A stretch of 8,437 nt of DNA from Candidatus Poribacteria bacterium (GTDB lineage: Bacteria; Poribacteria; WGA-4E; UBA9662). This document shows, in pieces, positions 1-6,354 of the stretch; positions within the stretch are counted from its first letter, which is position 1; every line of letters starts with the position of its first letter. Position numbers and translations under genes: made by a program. Under the pieces are notes generated by a model. That model saw nothing but the letters and a program-made list of their open reading frames with translations. It ran no database searches and was not told the origin of the DNA. The DNA is taken from assembly GCA_002697225.1 (NCBI GenBank), contig NZUQ01000019.1:19115-27551 (forward strand). Direction: 5' to 3'.

Positions 1-10
1 TCTCAAACAT
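1..10 (-). CDS. 5' end of a gene running off the left edge (product unknown)
   Basis: On the minus strand a perfect AAGGAG Shine-Dalgarno sequence (positions 22-17) is followed by two consecutive ATG codons (13-11 and 10-8), and reading continues to the window edge as M-(M)-F-E. The second ATG has the better spacing, 6 nt from the AAGGAG; the first has only 3. Only three or four residues are visible, so no function can be given. It has the same orientation as the SDR gene but starts about 370 bp beyond its stop, with a decayed nucleotidyltransferase between them, so it is probably a separate transcript. The call rests on the ribosome binding site and start alone. Confidence 0.5.
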
Positions 11-22
11 CATTTACTCCTT
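11..22 (-). promoter_or_regulatory. Strong ribosome binding site for the left-edge gene
   Basis: The minus strand reads AAGGAG at 22-17, followed by TAA and then ATGATG. This is one of the two best Shine-Dalgarno sequences in the window, and it is the main reason for believing that a gene begins at 10 or 13. Confidence 0.5.
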
Positions 23-54
23 AAAATTTCTCCAATTTTACATACTGAGGGCTG

Positions 55-180
55 TTATTTAATTAAGTAGTTTGCATTGGATATGTACAGATCAATATCA
101 TAATCAGATTTCGCTTGTTCTATTCTGGAACCGAATATTAGCTCCAATCTCAATAAAATTTTGTCTCTAAATAGATTTAC
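55..180 (-). pseudogene. Remnant of a minimal (pol-beta-type) nucleotidyltransferase
   Basis: Between in-frame stops at 183-181 (TAG) and 57-55 (TAA) the minus strand reads 41 codons with no ATG. They contain FGSRIEQAKSDYDIDL, which fits the hGS-x9-DhDh active-site motif of the DNA polymerase beta nucleotidyltransferase superfamily: Gly-Ser followed by the two catalytic aspartates of DID. Intact minimal (MNT) and kanamycin-type proteins extend well past this motif; here the frame ends about nine residues after it. The start is also missing, and a short open stretch just upstream (ATG near 231) lies in another frame. I read it as a truncated, decayed gene. In intact relatives the small form is often paired with a HEPN protein as a toxin-antitoxin or AMPylation system; no partner is visible, though the gene starting at the left edge is adjacent. 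The motif match is good, but the evidence is one short segment. Confidence 0.5.
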
Positions 181-378
181 CTATATAGTATGAGTATAAT
201 GGTGGTAAAAGGGTAGGTCTTAGGCTAATCATCGGTGTTTTCCAATTGTAGTTTCTGATAGCGAGAATACGATTGGTCAGCAAGTTTCTGATTACCCACT
301 TTCCTTGTTATACTAACATCATGAGAAACCACTATCTTTGTAAACATATATAGGGTGTGTGCAAAGTTACTTTTAGCA
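181..378. other. Intergenic stretch after the SDR gene, no gene seen
   Basis: The interval is AT-rich and broken by stops in all frames. No stem-loop with a T-run stands out as a terminator for the SDR gene. A 9-bp direct repeat (GTTTCTGAT at 251-259 and 284-292, 33 bp apart) is the only repeat I noticed and may be chance. Confidence 0.5.
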
Positions 379-1143
379 CTACAACTGTGTAATTAAACCT
401 CCATCAACTACATAAGCTGCTCCAGTGATGAATGAAGCTTTATTACTAGCCAGAAAAAGGACAACTTGGGCAACTTCCTCGGGCTGGCCAAGTCGTTTTA
501 GCACGTGTGCATCAGCCCATTCTTCTATAGCTTGTTGGGAATTACCAGTTAGTTCTGCTGCAGCACGTAATAACGGAGTATCAATTGAACCGGGGCAAAC
601 ACAGTTAACACGAATATTATCCGCAGCAAAATCAATTGCCATATTTCTTGTCAGTGAAATAGCTCCACCTTTGGAAGCCGAATAAGGACAAACACGCTTT
701 TGACTCGCAATACCTTGGACTGATGCGATATTGATTACACTCCCACTTCCTTGCTTCTGAATTTCAGGGATGCAATATTTAGAACAAAGAAATATACTTT
801 TAAGATTTACACCGAGTACTTGATCCCACTCTTCTTCCGTTGTTTCAATAACACTCCCATAGTGTTGAATTCCCGCATTGTTAACTAAAACATCGATTCT
901 TTCAAATGAACTTATTGTATCTACTGCAATCTGTTGCGCATCGGATGCGTTGGACACATCAGCTTGTATAAAGATCGCCCGACCTTCTTTATTCTGAATT
1001 GTCTTGACAGTTTCTTGACCAGTGTCAATATTTACATCAACAACAACAATGGATGCCCCTTCCTCAGCAAAGGCTATTGCTATTGCCTTTCCCATGCCCA
1101 TGCCTGCACCAGTTATAACAGCAACTTTACCTTCAAATTCCAT
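379..1143 (-). CDS. SDR-family NAD(P)-dependent oxidoreductase
   Basis: A 254-residue classical short-chain dehydrogenase/reductase, the usual length for the family, predicted to be a soluble cytosolic enzyme oxidising or reducing a hydroxyl/carbonyl group. The Rossmann glycine motif is TGAGMGMG (11-18). Asp36 at the end of the second strand favours NAD over NADP. D62-V63 contacts the adenine and NNAG is at 88-91. The catalytic tetrad is complete: Asn113, Ser141, Tyr154 and Lys158 (YSASK); PG is at 184-185. The C-terminus has the typical ITGAAYVVDGG segment. The ATG at 1143 is supported by an AGGAG seven bases upstream. The gene follows the Nudix gene by 119 bp on the same strand and may be the last gene of the MBL-Nudix-SDR unit. 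Family-level homology resembles glucose-1-dehydrogenase and 3-oxoacyl-ACP reductase-like sugar or polyol dehydrogenases; the substrate cannot be read from the sequence. Confidence 0.95.
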   Translation of the reverse strand: MEFEGKVAVITGAGMGMGKAIAIAFAEEGASIVVVDVNIDTGQETVKTIQNKEGRAIFIQADVSNASDAQQIAVDTISSFERIDVLVNNAGIQHYGSVIETTEEEWDQVLGVNLKSIFLCSKYCIPEIQKQGSGSVINIASVQGIASQKRVCPYSASKGGAISLTRNMAIDFAADNIRVNCVCPGSIDTPLLRAAAELTGNSQQAIEEWADAHVLKRLGQPEEVAQVVLFLASNKASFITGAAYVVDGGLITQL

Positions 1144-1150
1144 ATGTAGA

Positions 1151-1155
1151 CTCCT
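1151..1155 (-). promoter_or_regulatory. Ribosome binding site of the SDR gene
   Basis: AGGAG on the minus strand, seven bases before ATG 1143. This fixes the SDR start and shows that the gene is translated independently, not by coupling to the Nudix gene upstream. Confidence 0.75.
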
Positions 1156-1262
1156 AAGGTTAACTGTTTCCTTGACCTGATTAGCAGGGGATAAGTAGGT
1201 CCAAAAATTGAAAGTTTAAATAACATCAAACTACAGATCCATGGTAATGTTTCGCCTATGGC

Positions 1263-1757
1263 TTAAGGGAATTTGTTAGTCGGTACATCATCGAAGTAAC
1301 TTTTTACGTTGATATGAACCTTAGGGTGATCCAAGATCTGATTAGTATCCAACCACTCAACACAATGATGTTGGCTTAGCATTGCAGTTTCTACGACATC
1401 TACTTTCTCTATATCGTCCAGTGCGAACAGACATGCAATGCAGACATAGTGTGTTCCACAACTGTCATCCTTGAAATTGTTTTCGTAAAGGTGATCATAG
1501 ATCCCATTTAGAGTTATTTGATTAGAGGTGAGCTTGATCCCAATTTCATGCTCCGAAATTCTCCCCAAAGCCTCCTTGAGATACTCGTTTTTGTAGACTT
1601 TCCCTCCGGGGACAAAAAAACTGCCTTTGGCTGGATTATTGATTCTTTCTCCAACAAGTAGCTTTGCGTCGTAAATGACCAGTATATCAATAGACACCAG
1701 TTGAGTTAAACTTACCACTTGAAAGTATTCGTCTCGGTTGAGAACTAACTTTTCCAT
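1263..1757 (-). CDS. GDP-mannose mannosyl hydrolase-like Nudix protein
   Basis: A 164-residue Nudix-fold protein. From Phe12 it parallels bacterial GDP-mannose mannosyl hydrolase (Gmm/NudD): LVSIDILV (20-27), NPAKGSFFVPGGKV (41-54), YENNF (91-95) and THYV (102-105) have direct counterparts there. The Nudix box is G52-x5-E58-x7-R66-I-S-E-H-E71-x-G73, with the first Glu of REUxEE replaced. That is the atypical box of this subfamily, which releases the sugar by attack at C1 instead of cleaving the pyrophosphate. Gln129-His130 align, as I recall the E. coli enzyme, with its metal-ligand Gln and catalytic-base His. The frame is open further upstream to a TTG (1781), but ATG 1757 (MEKLVLNRDEYF) matches the family N-terminus and is preferred, although its ribosome binding site is weak. 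It sits 40 bp after the MBL gene. The usual wca/colanic-acid neighbours are absent, so the substrate may be another GDP-sugar. Confidence 0.85.
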   Translation of the reverse strand: MEKLVLNRDEYFQVVSLTQLVSIDILVIYDAKLLVGERINNPAKGSFFVPGGKVYKNEYLKEALGRISEHEIGIKLTSNQITLNGIYDHLYENNFKDDSCGTHYVCIACLFALDDIEKVDVVETAMLSQHHCVEWLDTNQILDHPKVHINVKSYFDDVPTNKFP

Positions 1758-1797
1758 AAGTTTCTTTAAGCTTCTTTCCAAATGTTACTGTGTCTGC

Positions 1798-3660
1798 TTA
1801 GAATTTTGGGACACCGATGCTAACTAAAGCCTCAGCAACTTGGCCAAAAGGTCGTCCTCCAACAGTCAAATCAAGCCCAATAGGCTGACGTCTACAACAA
1901 CTCCCATCTGGAGGCGAGATGGAGATTCGTATCTCCTTTTGTTCTCGCGGTTTCAATTCAACCTCAACCACTTGGCTCTTCCAATCATCCGGTCCAACTA
2001 ACTTGATTACAGCCTTTTGGGGAATCGAGAAAGGATTTAAAATCCACCCCTCGAACTCGGCTTCTTCTCCATCAAGAATGTGTAATCGGTATGGCTTCAA
2101 TTTCCCCCCTTGAGATTCAGCACCAAAATGAACGTCATCATCGCCCAGCAACATCAGACGCAAGTGGACTTCGTCGAATGCATTGGCACCTTTTTCAATG
2201 ACCTGATACCATTCTGAGTTGGTTTGGTATGGTTTAGTATGTCCCGTCAAGACCCAGTTGGGTTGAAAGTCACGGAGCAATTTCAGTGTCTGCTTATAGC
2301 AGCCAAGATCTAGGCCATTCTTATAAACGTGATTAGTAAATGACTCTGCATCTTTGTCAAAAGGCAAACCGCTTGAAGTGCTGAAGAAAATTTGATCGCC
2401 GGTATGGACAACCCTTTTCCCATCCACTTCAAAGCAAATCAAGGTCGAAAATCTTGTGTGACCTGACATCGGATAAAGTTGTATCGGAATATTTTCCCAG
2501 TAAGTAACATGTTCATTGGGAAGATGGCGACTGACCGAAATCGGTTCGTGCCATAGACAGGGACGATCGTAGTGAGTTGGGTTTTCCAAAATATCTGAAA
2601 AATGCGCGCCTGCCCAGACTTCGGTACCAAAAACACGTTGCAATATGGGAATACCATTAACATGATCGTCGTGAAAATGTGACACCAGAACGGTATCAAT
2701 TTGATCAATACCCAGTTTTTTCTTTAATCCCTTGATACCATGTAAAAACGGCCGCCGATTTGATAGATGTTGTTTGCCTGGGGACTGATAGGCGGACATA
2801 TTGTAGCCGTAATCGATGGCCATTACTTTACCACTGTCACTAATCACAAAGTTGGTCTCTGCACCACTATATTTTGAACGATAAAGATGCGGCAGAATTT
2901 CCTCAATGTCGTCATCATCTGGATCATTTAATTGTTCGACAAAACCAGGGGAAATGCCACCGATCAGTTTCAGATTCTCTCTCAAAAGTTGGATGGCTTG
3001 CTCAGGACGGTCTATTGGTTGACCTAAGCTGGGTAGCAACATATCTAACTTGGTTCCCATGAGTCTATAGCAACTTCGCCATAAGTTTACAGCACCAGTA
3101 AAATCGTTGTAATTGTACTGGTGCGGTGATAAACGCGACGTATAACCCAGACCACAAATCAACTCCCCAACAAAAGCCAGACGGAGACCATTGAAATCAA
3201 CCACGTAACTGCTTGCTCCGTTAGTGTAACCTGGTGTGGGAACCACTTCCCATTTTAGACCTGCAATCTCCCGATTTTCATAATCCATCATCCAATTTGA
3301 TACTGGAATTGGGCGCACAGGTGCAAAGCGATCCCAGCGATTATCATAGGAATTCCAGACCTGTCGTTCCCGAAAATGCTGGTCGGGATCTGTCAGATAT
3401 TCCTGCTCCCAATACGGCCCCAAGATTTCGGCACCTGCATTTCGAAGACGGATAGCACCATCAGTATGATCCCTAAAGTGGTGGGTGAGGAGAACAGTCA
3501 ACGATCCGTTTTGAAACACTTCATCGAGATAGTCAGCAACTAAACCTGTTCCAGCATTAATTAGGACTGTTCCCTCAGGTCCTTGAATAGCATACACACA
3601 GCAACTATCTTGAAACAGGAAAACTCCATCACAAACTTTTTGCCAATTGGATAATCCCAT
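1798..3660 (-). CDS. Tandem metallo-beta-lactamase-fold hydrolase with C-terminal beta domain
   Basis: A 620-residue protein with two metallo-beta-lactamase domains in tandem, far longer than a single-domain member (roughly 200-300 residues). The second domain (about 265-490) has a full metal site: HFHDDH (His328, His330, Asp332, His333), His401 in SGHT, Asp422 in TGDQ and His474 in TGH. It should bind two metals, probably zinc, and hydrolyse a small ester, thioester or lactone-like substrate. The first domain (about 1-235) keeps the fold's sequence rhythm, but its site is damaged: HHFRDH at 60-65 has Phe62 for the second His, Tyr145 replaces the third His, Glu166 replaces the bridging Asp, and the last His (near 213) is lost. 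It is likely structural or regulatory. Residues about 524-620 look like a beta-sandwich. There is no signal peptide, so it is probably cytosolic. ATG 3660 has AGGGA six bases upstream. It is likely the first gene of a unit with the Nudix and SDR genes. The exact substrate is unknown. Confidence 0.88.
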   Translation of the reverse strand: MGLSNWQKVCDGVFLFQDSCCVYAIQGPEGTVLINAGTGLVADYLDEVFQNGSLTVLLTHHFRDHTDGAIRLRNAGAEILGPYWEQEYLTDPDQHFRERQVWNSYDNRWDRFAPVRPIPVSNWMMDYENREIAGLKWEVVPTPGYTNGASSYVVDFNGLRLAFVGELICGLGYTSRLSPHQYNYNDFTGAVNLWRSCYRLMGTKLDMLLPSLGQPIDRPEQAIQLLRENLKLIGGISPGFVEQLNDPDDDDIEEILPHLYRSKYSGAETNFVISDSGKVMAIDYGYNMSAYQSPGKQHLSNRRPFLHGIKGLKKKLGIDQIDTVLVSHFHDDHVNGIPILQRVFGTEVWAGAHFSDILENPTHYDRPCLWHEPISVSRHLPNEHVTYWENIPIQLYPMSGHTRFSTLICFEVDGKRVVHTGDQIFFSTSSGLPFDKDAESFTNHVYKNGLDLGCYKQTLKLLRDFQPNWVLTGHTKPYQTNSEWYQVIEKGANAFDEVHLRLMLLGDDDVHFGAESQGGKLKPYRLHILDGEEAEFEGWILNPFSIPQKAVIKLVGPDDWKSQVVEVELKPREQKEIRISISPPDGSCCRRQPIGLDLTVGGRPFGQVAEALVSIGVPKF

Positions 3661-3666
3661 ATTATT

Positions 3667-3671
3667 TCCCT
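3667..3671 (-). promoter_or_regulatory. Ribosome binding site of the MBL gene
   Basis: AGGGA on the minus strand, six bases before ATG 3660. A second purine-rich AAGGA lies at 3681-3677 but is too far away to be the main site. Confidence 0.6.
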
Positions 3672-3749
3672 AAATTCCTTAATACAGTTTGGATCAAACT
3701 AGCTAGGAGTGGTTGTTATTTATTGAACCAACTTTTACATTCATAGACA

Positions 3750-3779
3750 GATATAGGACAGTGACACAAAAACTAACAA
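3750..3779 (-). promoter_or_regulatory. Possible sigma-70-type promoter for the MBL-Nudix-SDR unit
   Basis: The minus strand reads TTGTTA (3779-3774), an 18-bp spacer, then TATATC (3755-3750), about 90 bp before the MBL start. Both boxes match the bacterial consensus only partly, and AT-rich intergenic DNA gives such matches by chance, so this is a tentative placement. Confidence 0.25.
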
Positions 3780-3869
3780 GCCTGAACAGCACTATTTAAA
3801 ATTCGGACGCCCTTCACTAAAGTTTGTACTTCCTGCGACAAGCAATAGCATTAGACAGAAAGAACTAGA

Positions 3870-3887
3870 TTCAGACACATGTCCGAA
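3870..3887. repeat. 18-bp imperfect palindrome, candidate operator
   Basis: TTCAGACA-CA-TGTCCGAA: 8-base arms with one mismatch around a 2-base centre. It lies about 210 bp upstream of the MBL start, in the gap before the first gene of the likely operon. A dimeric regulator could bind such a site; the sequence matches no operator I recognise. A further TTCGGAC half-site lies near 3800. Confidence 0.3.
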
Positions 3888-3989
3888 CACCGATAATTTC
3901 CGAAGAAACTTACAATGTATAAGTATTTAAAATTGATAAACTGATAATTGATAATATACCACATAGTATAAACAAGACCAAAGATCATG

Positions 3990-4100
3990 TCAGTAAACAC
4001 ATCTGCCTAGTTCGGGATCGCTCGCTGGATCGTTTCTCCCAAATCCAGAACTTGCTATAAGCACAAACAATAGCAAAAAAAACAAGCACCTGAAGAACAT
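3990..4100 (-). pseudogene. Signal-peptide micro-ORF, probable 5' remnant of a secreted protein gene
   Basis: ATG 4100 begins 30 bp after the symporter stop, with a G-rich TTGGGAAAA directly before it. The 36 codons start MFFRCLFFLLLFVLIASSGFG, a textbook signal peptide: a charged residue near the start, a long Leu/Phe core, and small residues around ASSGFG for cleavage. Only about 15 residues follow (NDPASDPELGRCVY) before TGA. The export signal with so short a mature part suggests the 5' end of a larger secreted gene whose body has been lost. The SDPEL stretch vaguely recalls the start of mature LamG-domain secreted proteins, which is weak. The alternative is a genuine small exported peptide co-transcribed with the symporter. 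A +1 frame stays open for about 45 codons past this point but does not look like protein. Confidence 0.45.
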
Positions 4101-4130
4101 TTTTCCCAACTTATCCCCTACTGCCGGATG

Positions 4131-6017
4131 CTATTCTATTTCTTCCACAGCTTCTTCGACCCGTCGTTGTTCAATGGGCTCAGATAGCCCCATATGGAAA
4201 GCGAGAAACCACATTACAAATACGCCATAGCCCAGAAAAACCAGCTGCCACACCCATAATGATGGCATACCAAAAGGTACCCAAAGCGCTGGTGCATTGG
4301 GATCGGAAAAAAGTGAATTACCTATTGTAGCAAACGGACCAAAACCCACCAAGAACCAGATTAATGTCAAAACCCAAGCCAAGTTAATTTTCTTTTTCCG
4401 TTCCGGACTCATACCCGAAACCGCCTGTAAAAACTGGTGTTTCTTTTCTTTTATCCTTATTGTGTCTTCGCTATCAGTTGTAAATCTAGAAACTAATATG
4501 GTAGTGACCAAGTTGAATAGTATCCCCCAACCAGCACTGTGAATTGTAAGAGGATATGCCCCCCATGGAACTCCAAAAATTCTAAACCAATCTGATGTTT
4601 TGTCTGTAAGCGTCACAGCAATCAAGCCAACAATCAAGCCGGCTACGACACCTCGTCTTGTAAAACCCTTGTAATAACAAATACCAATTAAAGCAGGATA
4701 CATTTGAAATCCATAAGCAACCGCCAACCCGCCTAACATTACAATAGCCTGAGTAGAATTTGCAGCTACGATCAAAGCCGCTCCAGCAACAAGGATAACA
4801 AAAATGCGTCCGCTCAATTTCTGCACATGATCTGAGGCATCCGGTGCAAAATATTTTGCATAAATATCTCGAGTAACCATAGCACTAAATGTGGACATAT
4901 ATGCCGCACCAGTGCTCTGCATAGCAGCCAATGCACATACAGCTAATAATCCCACTAACCAAGGTGCCGAACCTGAAAGCAAATTAATTAATTGAGGAAC
5001 AAGATTTTTGTCATTAGCATTCGCAAATGTACCATTTTTTATGAGCACATGACCGCCGATCCCCTGAAAAATGGTGAATGTAAATAAAATTACACCTATT
5101 ACAGCGGATGATGCAGCTACTTGTTGCCAGCGAAAAGCCCGGCTGGTTTTATTGGCAAATGCCCACATAGAAAATGCTGGGGAAGACTGGATACCCATTA
5201 GCGCAAACATGTAGGTCATACACATAAGGCCTGTCCAAGTACCACCAATTGCCTTTGATCCCGCAGATACAAATTGCATACTGCCGGGAATTGCAATTGT
5301 CGATGAATACCCATCAGGCGTCAGATTTTTCCCATTAGCAACATCATTCTTTACAATATCCGCTAATCCAGTCATTAAACCCGACCAGCCACCAGAATAA
5401 TGAATTGCAATACCTCCGAGAACAATTATACCCAGTGCCAGCAAAACACATTGGGCACAATCCACATAAGCTACAGAGCGCAACCCGCCTGATGCCACAT
5501 ATATCACGACGATCGCCGATAGCGCAAACATGCCAAAATTGACGCTGACTAACCCATCGGTGAGGACATAAAATAAATCGCCTGAAGCTCTGAGTTGTAC
5601 ACCTAAATAGGGGACACTAAATAGGAACGCAACCAGTACTGTGAGTAACCGAATGGCATCACCACCATAGTAGTCACTATACATCTCACCAGGCGTAATA
5701 TACTTGTATGCTTTACCTAAAACCCATTGGCGGCGTAAAAACAAAACACCGGTGAAAGGAATTGTCAATGCATAAAAGGATGCAAATGCATAAGGCAAAC
5801 CATCATTGAATATTTTACCCGGGTGCCCTACAAAGGTCCAGCCGCTGAAACTAGTAGCTGTTGCCGCCAATATAAAAACCCAAATACTTATGGATCGCCC
5901 CGCGAGAAAATAGTCGGTAGACGTCTTGGATTTCTGGGCACCCTTGATACCCCAAAAAAGGCAATAGATCCAATAAACTCCAACGAAACCAATTAGCCAA
6001 GAAATTTTCGCATCCAT
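4131..6017 (-). CDS. Sodium:solute symporter (SSS family) with extended C-terminus
   Basis: A 628-residue polytopic inner-membrane protein of the SSS/PutP family, which couples Na+ entry to uptake of a small solute such as a sugar, amino acid, carboxylate or vitamin. Family marks: a first helix near 5-24; TDYFLAGRS (34-42); the unwound helix region AATATSFSGW (51-60); the signature-like ASGGLRSVAYVDCAQ (175-189), where GG, R-S/A-V and D..Q are the conserved features; and AAMQSTGAAYMSTFSAMVTRD (364-384), carrying the Ser/Thr residues of the usual sodium site. Hydrophobic segments continue to about 510; after a charged linker (511-544) two more helices follow near 545-566 and 583-608, giving a longer C-terminus than PutP. 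It ends in an acidic tail (EEAVEEIE). ATG 6017 has no clear Shine-Dalgarno sequence, only a G7 tract. The substrate cannot be inferred safely; the nearby Nudix and SDR genes make a sugar-like solute reasonable. Confidence 0.92.
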   Translation of the reverse strand: MDAKISWLIGFVGVYWIYCLFWGIKGAQKSKTSTDYFLAGRSISIWVFILAATATSFSGWTFVGHPGKIFNDGLPYAFASFYALTIPFTGVLFLRRQWVLGKAYKYITPGEMYSDYYGGDAIRLLTVLVAFLFSVPYLGVQLRASGDLFYVLTDGLVSVNFGMFALSAIVVIYVASGGLRSVAYVDCAQCVLLALGIIVLGGIAIHYSGGWSGLMTGLADIVKNDVANGKNLTPDGYSSTIAIPGSMQFVSAGSKAIGGTWTGLMCMTYMFALMGIQSSPAFSMWAFANKTSRAFRWQQVAASSAVIGVILFTFTIFQGIGGHVLIKNGTFANANDKNLVPQLINLLSGSAPWLVGLLAVCALAAMQSTGAAYMSTFSAMVTRDIYAKYFAPDASDHVQKLSGRIFVILVAGAALIVAANSTQAIVMLGGLAVAYGFQMYPALIGICYYKGFTRRGVVAGLIVGLIAVTLTDKTSDWFRIFGVPWGAYPLTIHSAGWGILFNLVTTILVSRFTTDSEDTIRIKEKKHQFLQAVSGMSPERKKKINLAWVLTLIWFLVGFGPFATIGNSLFSDPNAPALWVPFGMPSLWVWQLVFLGYGVFVMWFLAFHMGLSEPIEQRRVEEAVEEIE

Positions 6018-6021
6018 AATA

Positions 6022-6045
6022 GGTTACCCCCCCGTAACTATTATA
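6022..6045 (-). promoter_or_regulatory. TATAAT box with G7 tract at the expected transcription start of the symporter
   Basis: The minus strand has a perfect TATAAT at 6045-6040, then AGTTAC, seven G residues (6033-6027) and ATG at 6017. Transcription would begin in or beside the G run, leaving a leader of only about 16 nt. GTTAC/GTAAC arms (6023-6027 and 6034-6038) flank the run. The -35 box is poor (TTCTTC-like at an 18-bp spacing). Confidence 0.4.
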
Positions 6046-6125
6046 TTAAGAAAGGAGTCACAAGAAGAAGTGCTTTCTTGAATGGAAAAATATGCCTTGA
6101 TAAACACAACGTCCTTAACAATAAA

Positions 6126-6326
6126 CTAACCAAATAATTGTTGCGGATAAACACCTTTATCAACAGGTTTTTGAATTTCACCCACGACATAGGCTTTATC
6201 CGCTCTGTAGGTCACGTCAAACCAAGGAGCATTAGATCCGTACATCAATCACAACCCATAGTAAGGAAATGAGACCCGCTATGAAAATAAATGATGACCT
6301 CTCATACAATCCAAAATGCTATCCAT
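6126..6326 (-). pseudogene. Frameshifted remnant of a small single-pass membrane protein upstream of the symporter
   Basis: Three pieces line up on the minus strand. ATG 6326 opens MDSILD. The next frame then gives YERSSFIFIAGLISLLWVV (from 6306), a strong transmembrane segment, ending at a TAA (6234-6232). The original frame resumes at 6245 with SNAPWFDVTYRADKAY and continues to PQQLFG and TAG (6128-6126). Restoring two frameshifts yields a protein of about 65-70 residues with a short N-terminus, one helix and a polar C-terminal tail of roughly 35-40 residues. In the single frame of ATG 6326 two stops interrupt it. It ends 108 bp before the symporter start on the same strand, so it may once have been an accessory subunit or leader gene of the transporter. 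I do not recognise the family. A short real protein starting at ATG 6245 (39 residues) is possible but lacks a ribosome binding site. Confidence 0.5.
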
Positions 6327-6354
6327 GTAGCGACATAGATTAAACTTTAATCGC

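Larger units (their letters stand above)
3661..3989. other. Intergenic region upstream of the MBL gene
   Basis: No supported gene. It holds the MBL ribosome binding site, a weak promoter candidate and an 18-bp imperfect palindrome (3870-3887). A short minus-strand open stretch (3841-3773, about 22 codons, containing VQTLVKGVRILNSAVQ before a TAG) has a protein-like amphipathic composition and could be the tail of another decayed gene, but it is too short to assign. Confidence 0.45.

Noticed and set aside
425..685. Plus-strand frame opposite the SDR gene
   Set aside because: Antisense shadow of a complete SDR with all catalytic residues; there is no start signal and no recognisable protein.
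2439..2708. 89-codon minus-strand frame inside the MBL gene
   Set aside because: It overlaps the intact second MBL domain in another frame and begins within conserved motif DNA; the in-frame MBL protein explains the sequence.
3900..3960. Short AT-rich TTGATAA/TGATAAT repeats, considered as an iteron or origin element
   Set aside because: The units are imperfect, few and low in complexity, with no replication gene nearby.
4297..4542. Plus-strand frame opposite the symporter C-terminus
   Set aside because: Antisense to coding sequence for a charged linker and helices; no ribosome binding site.
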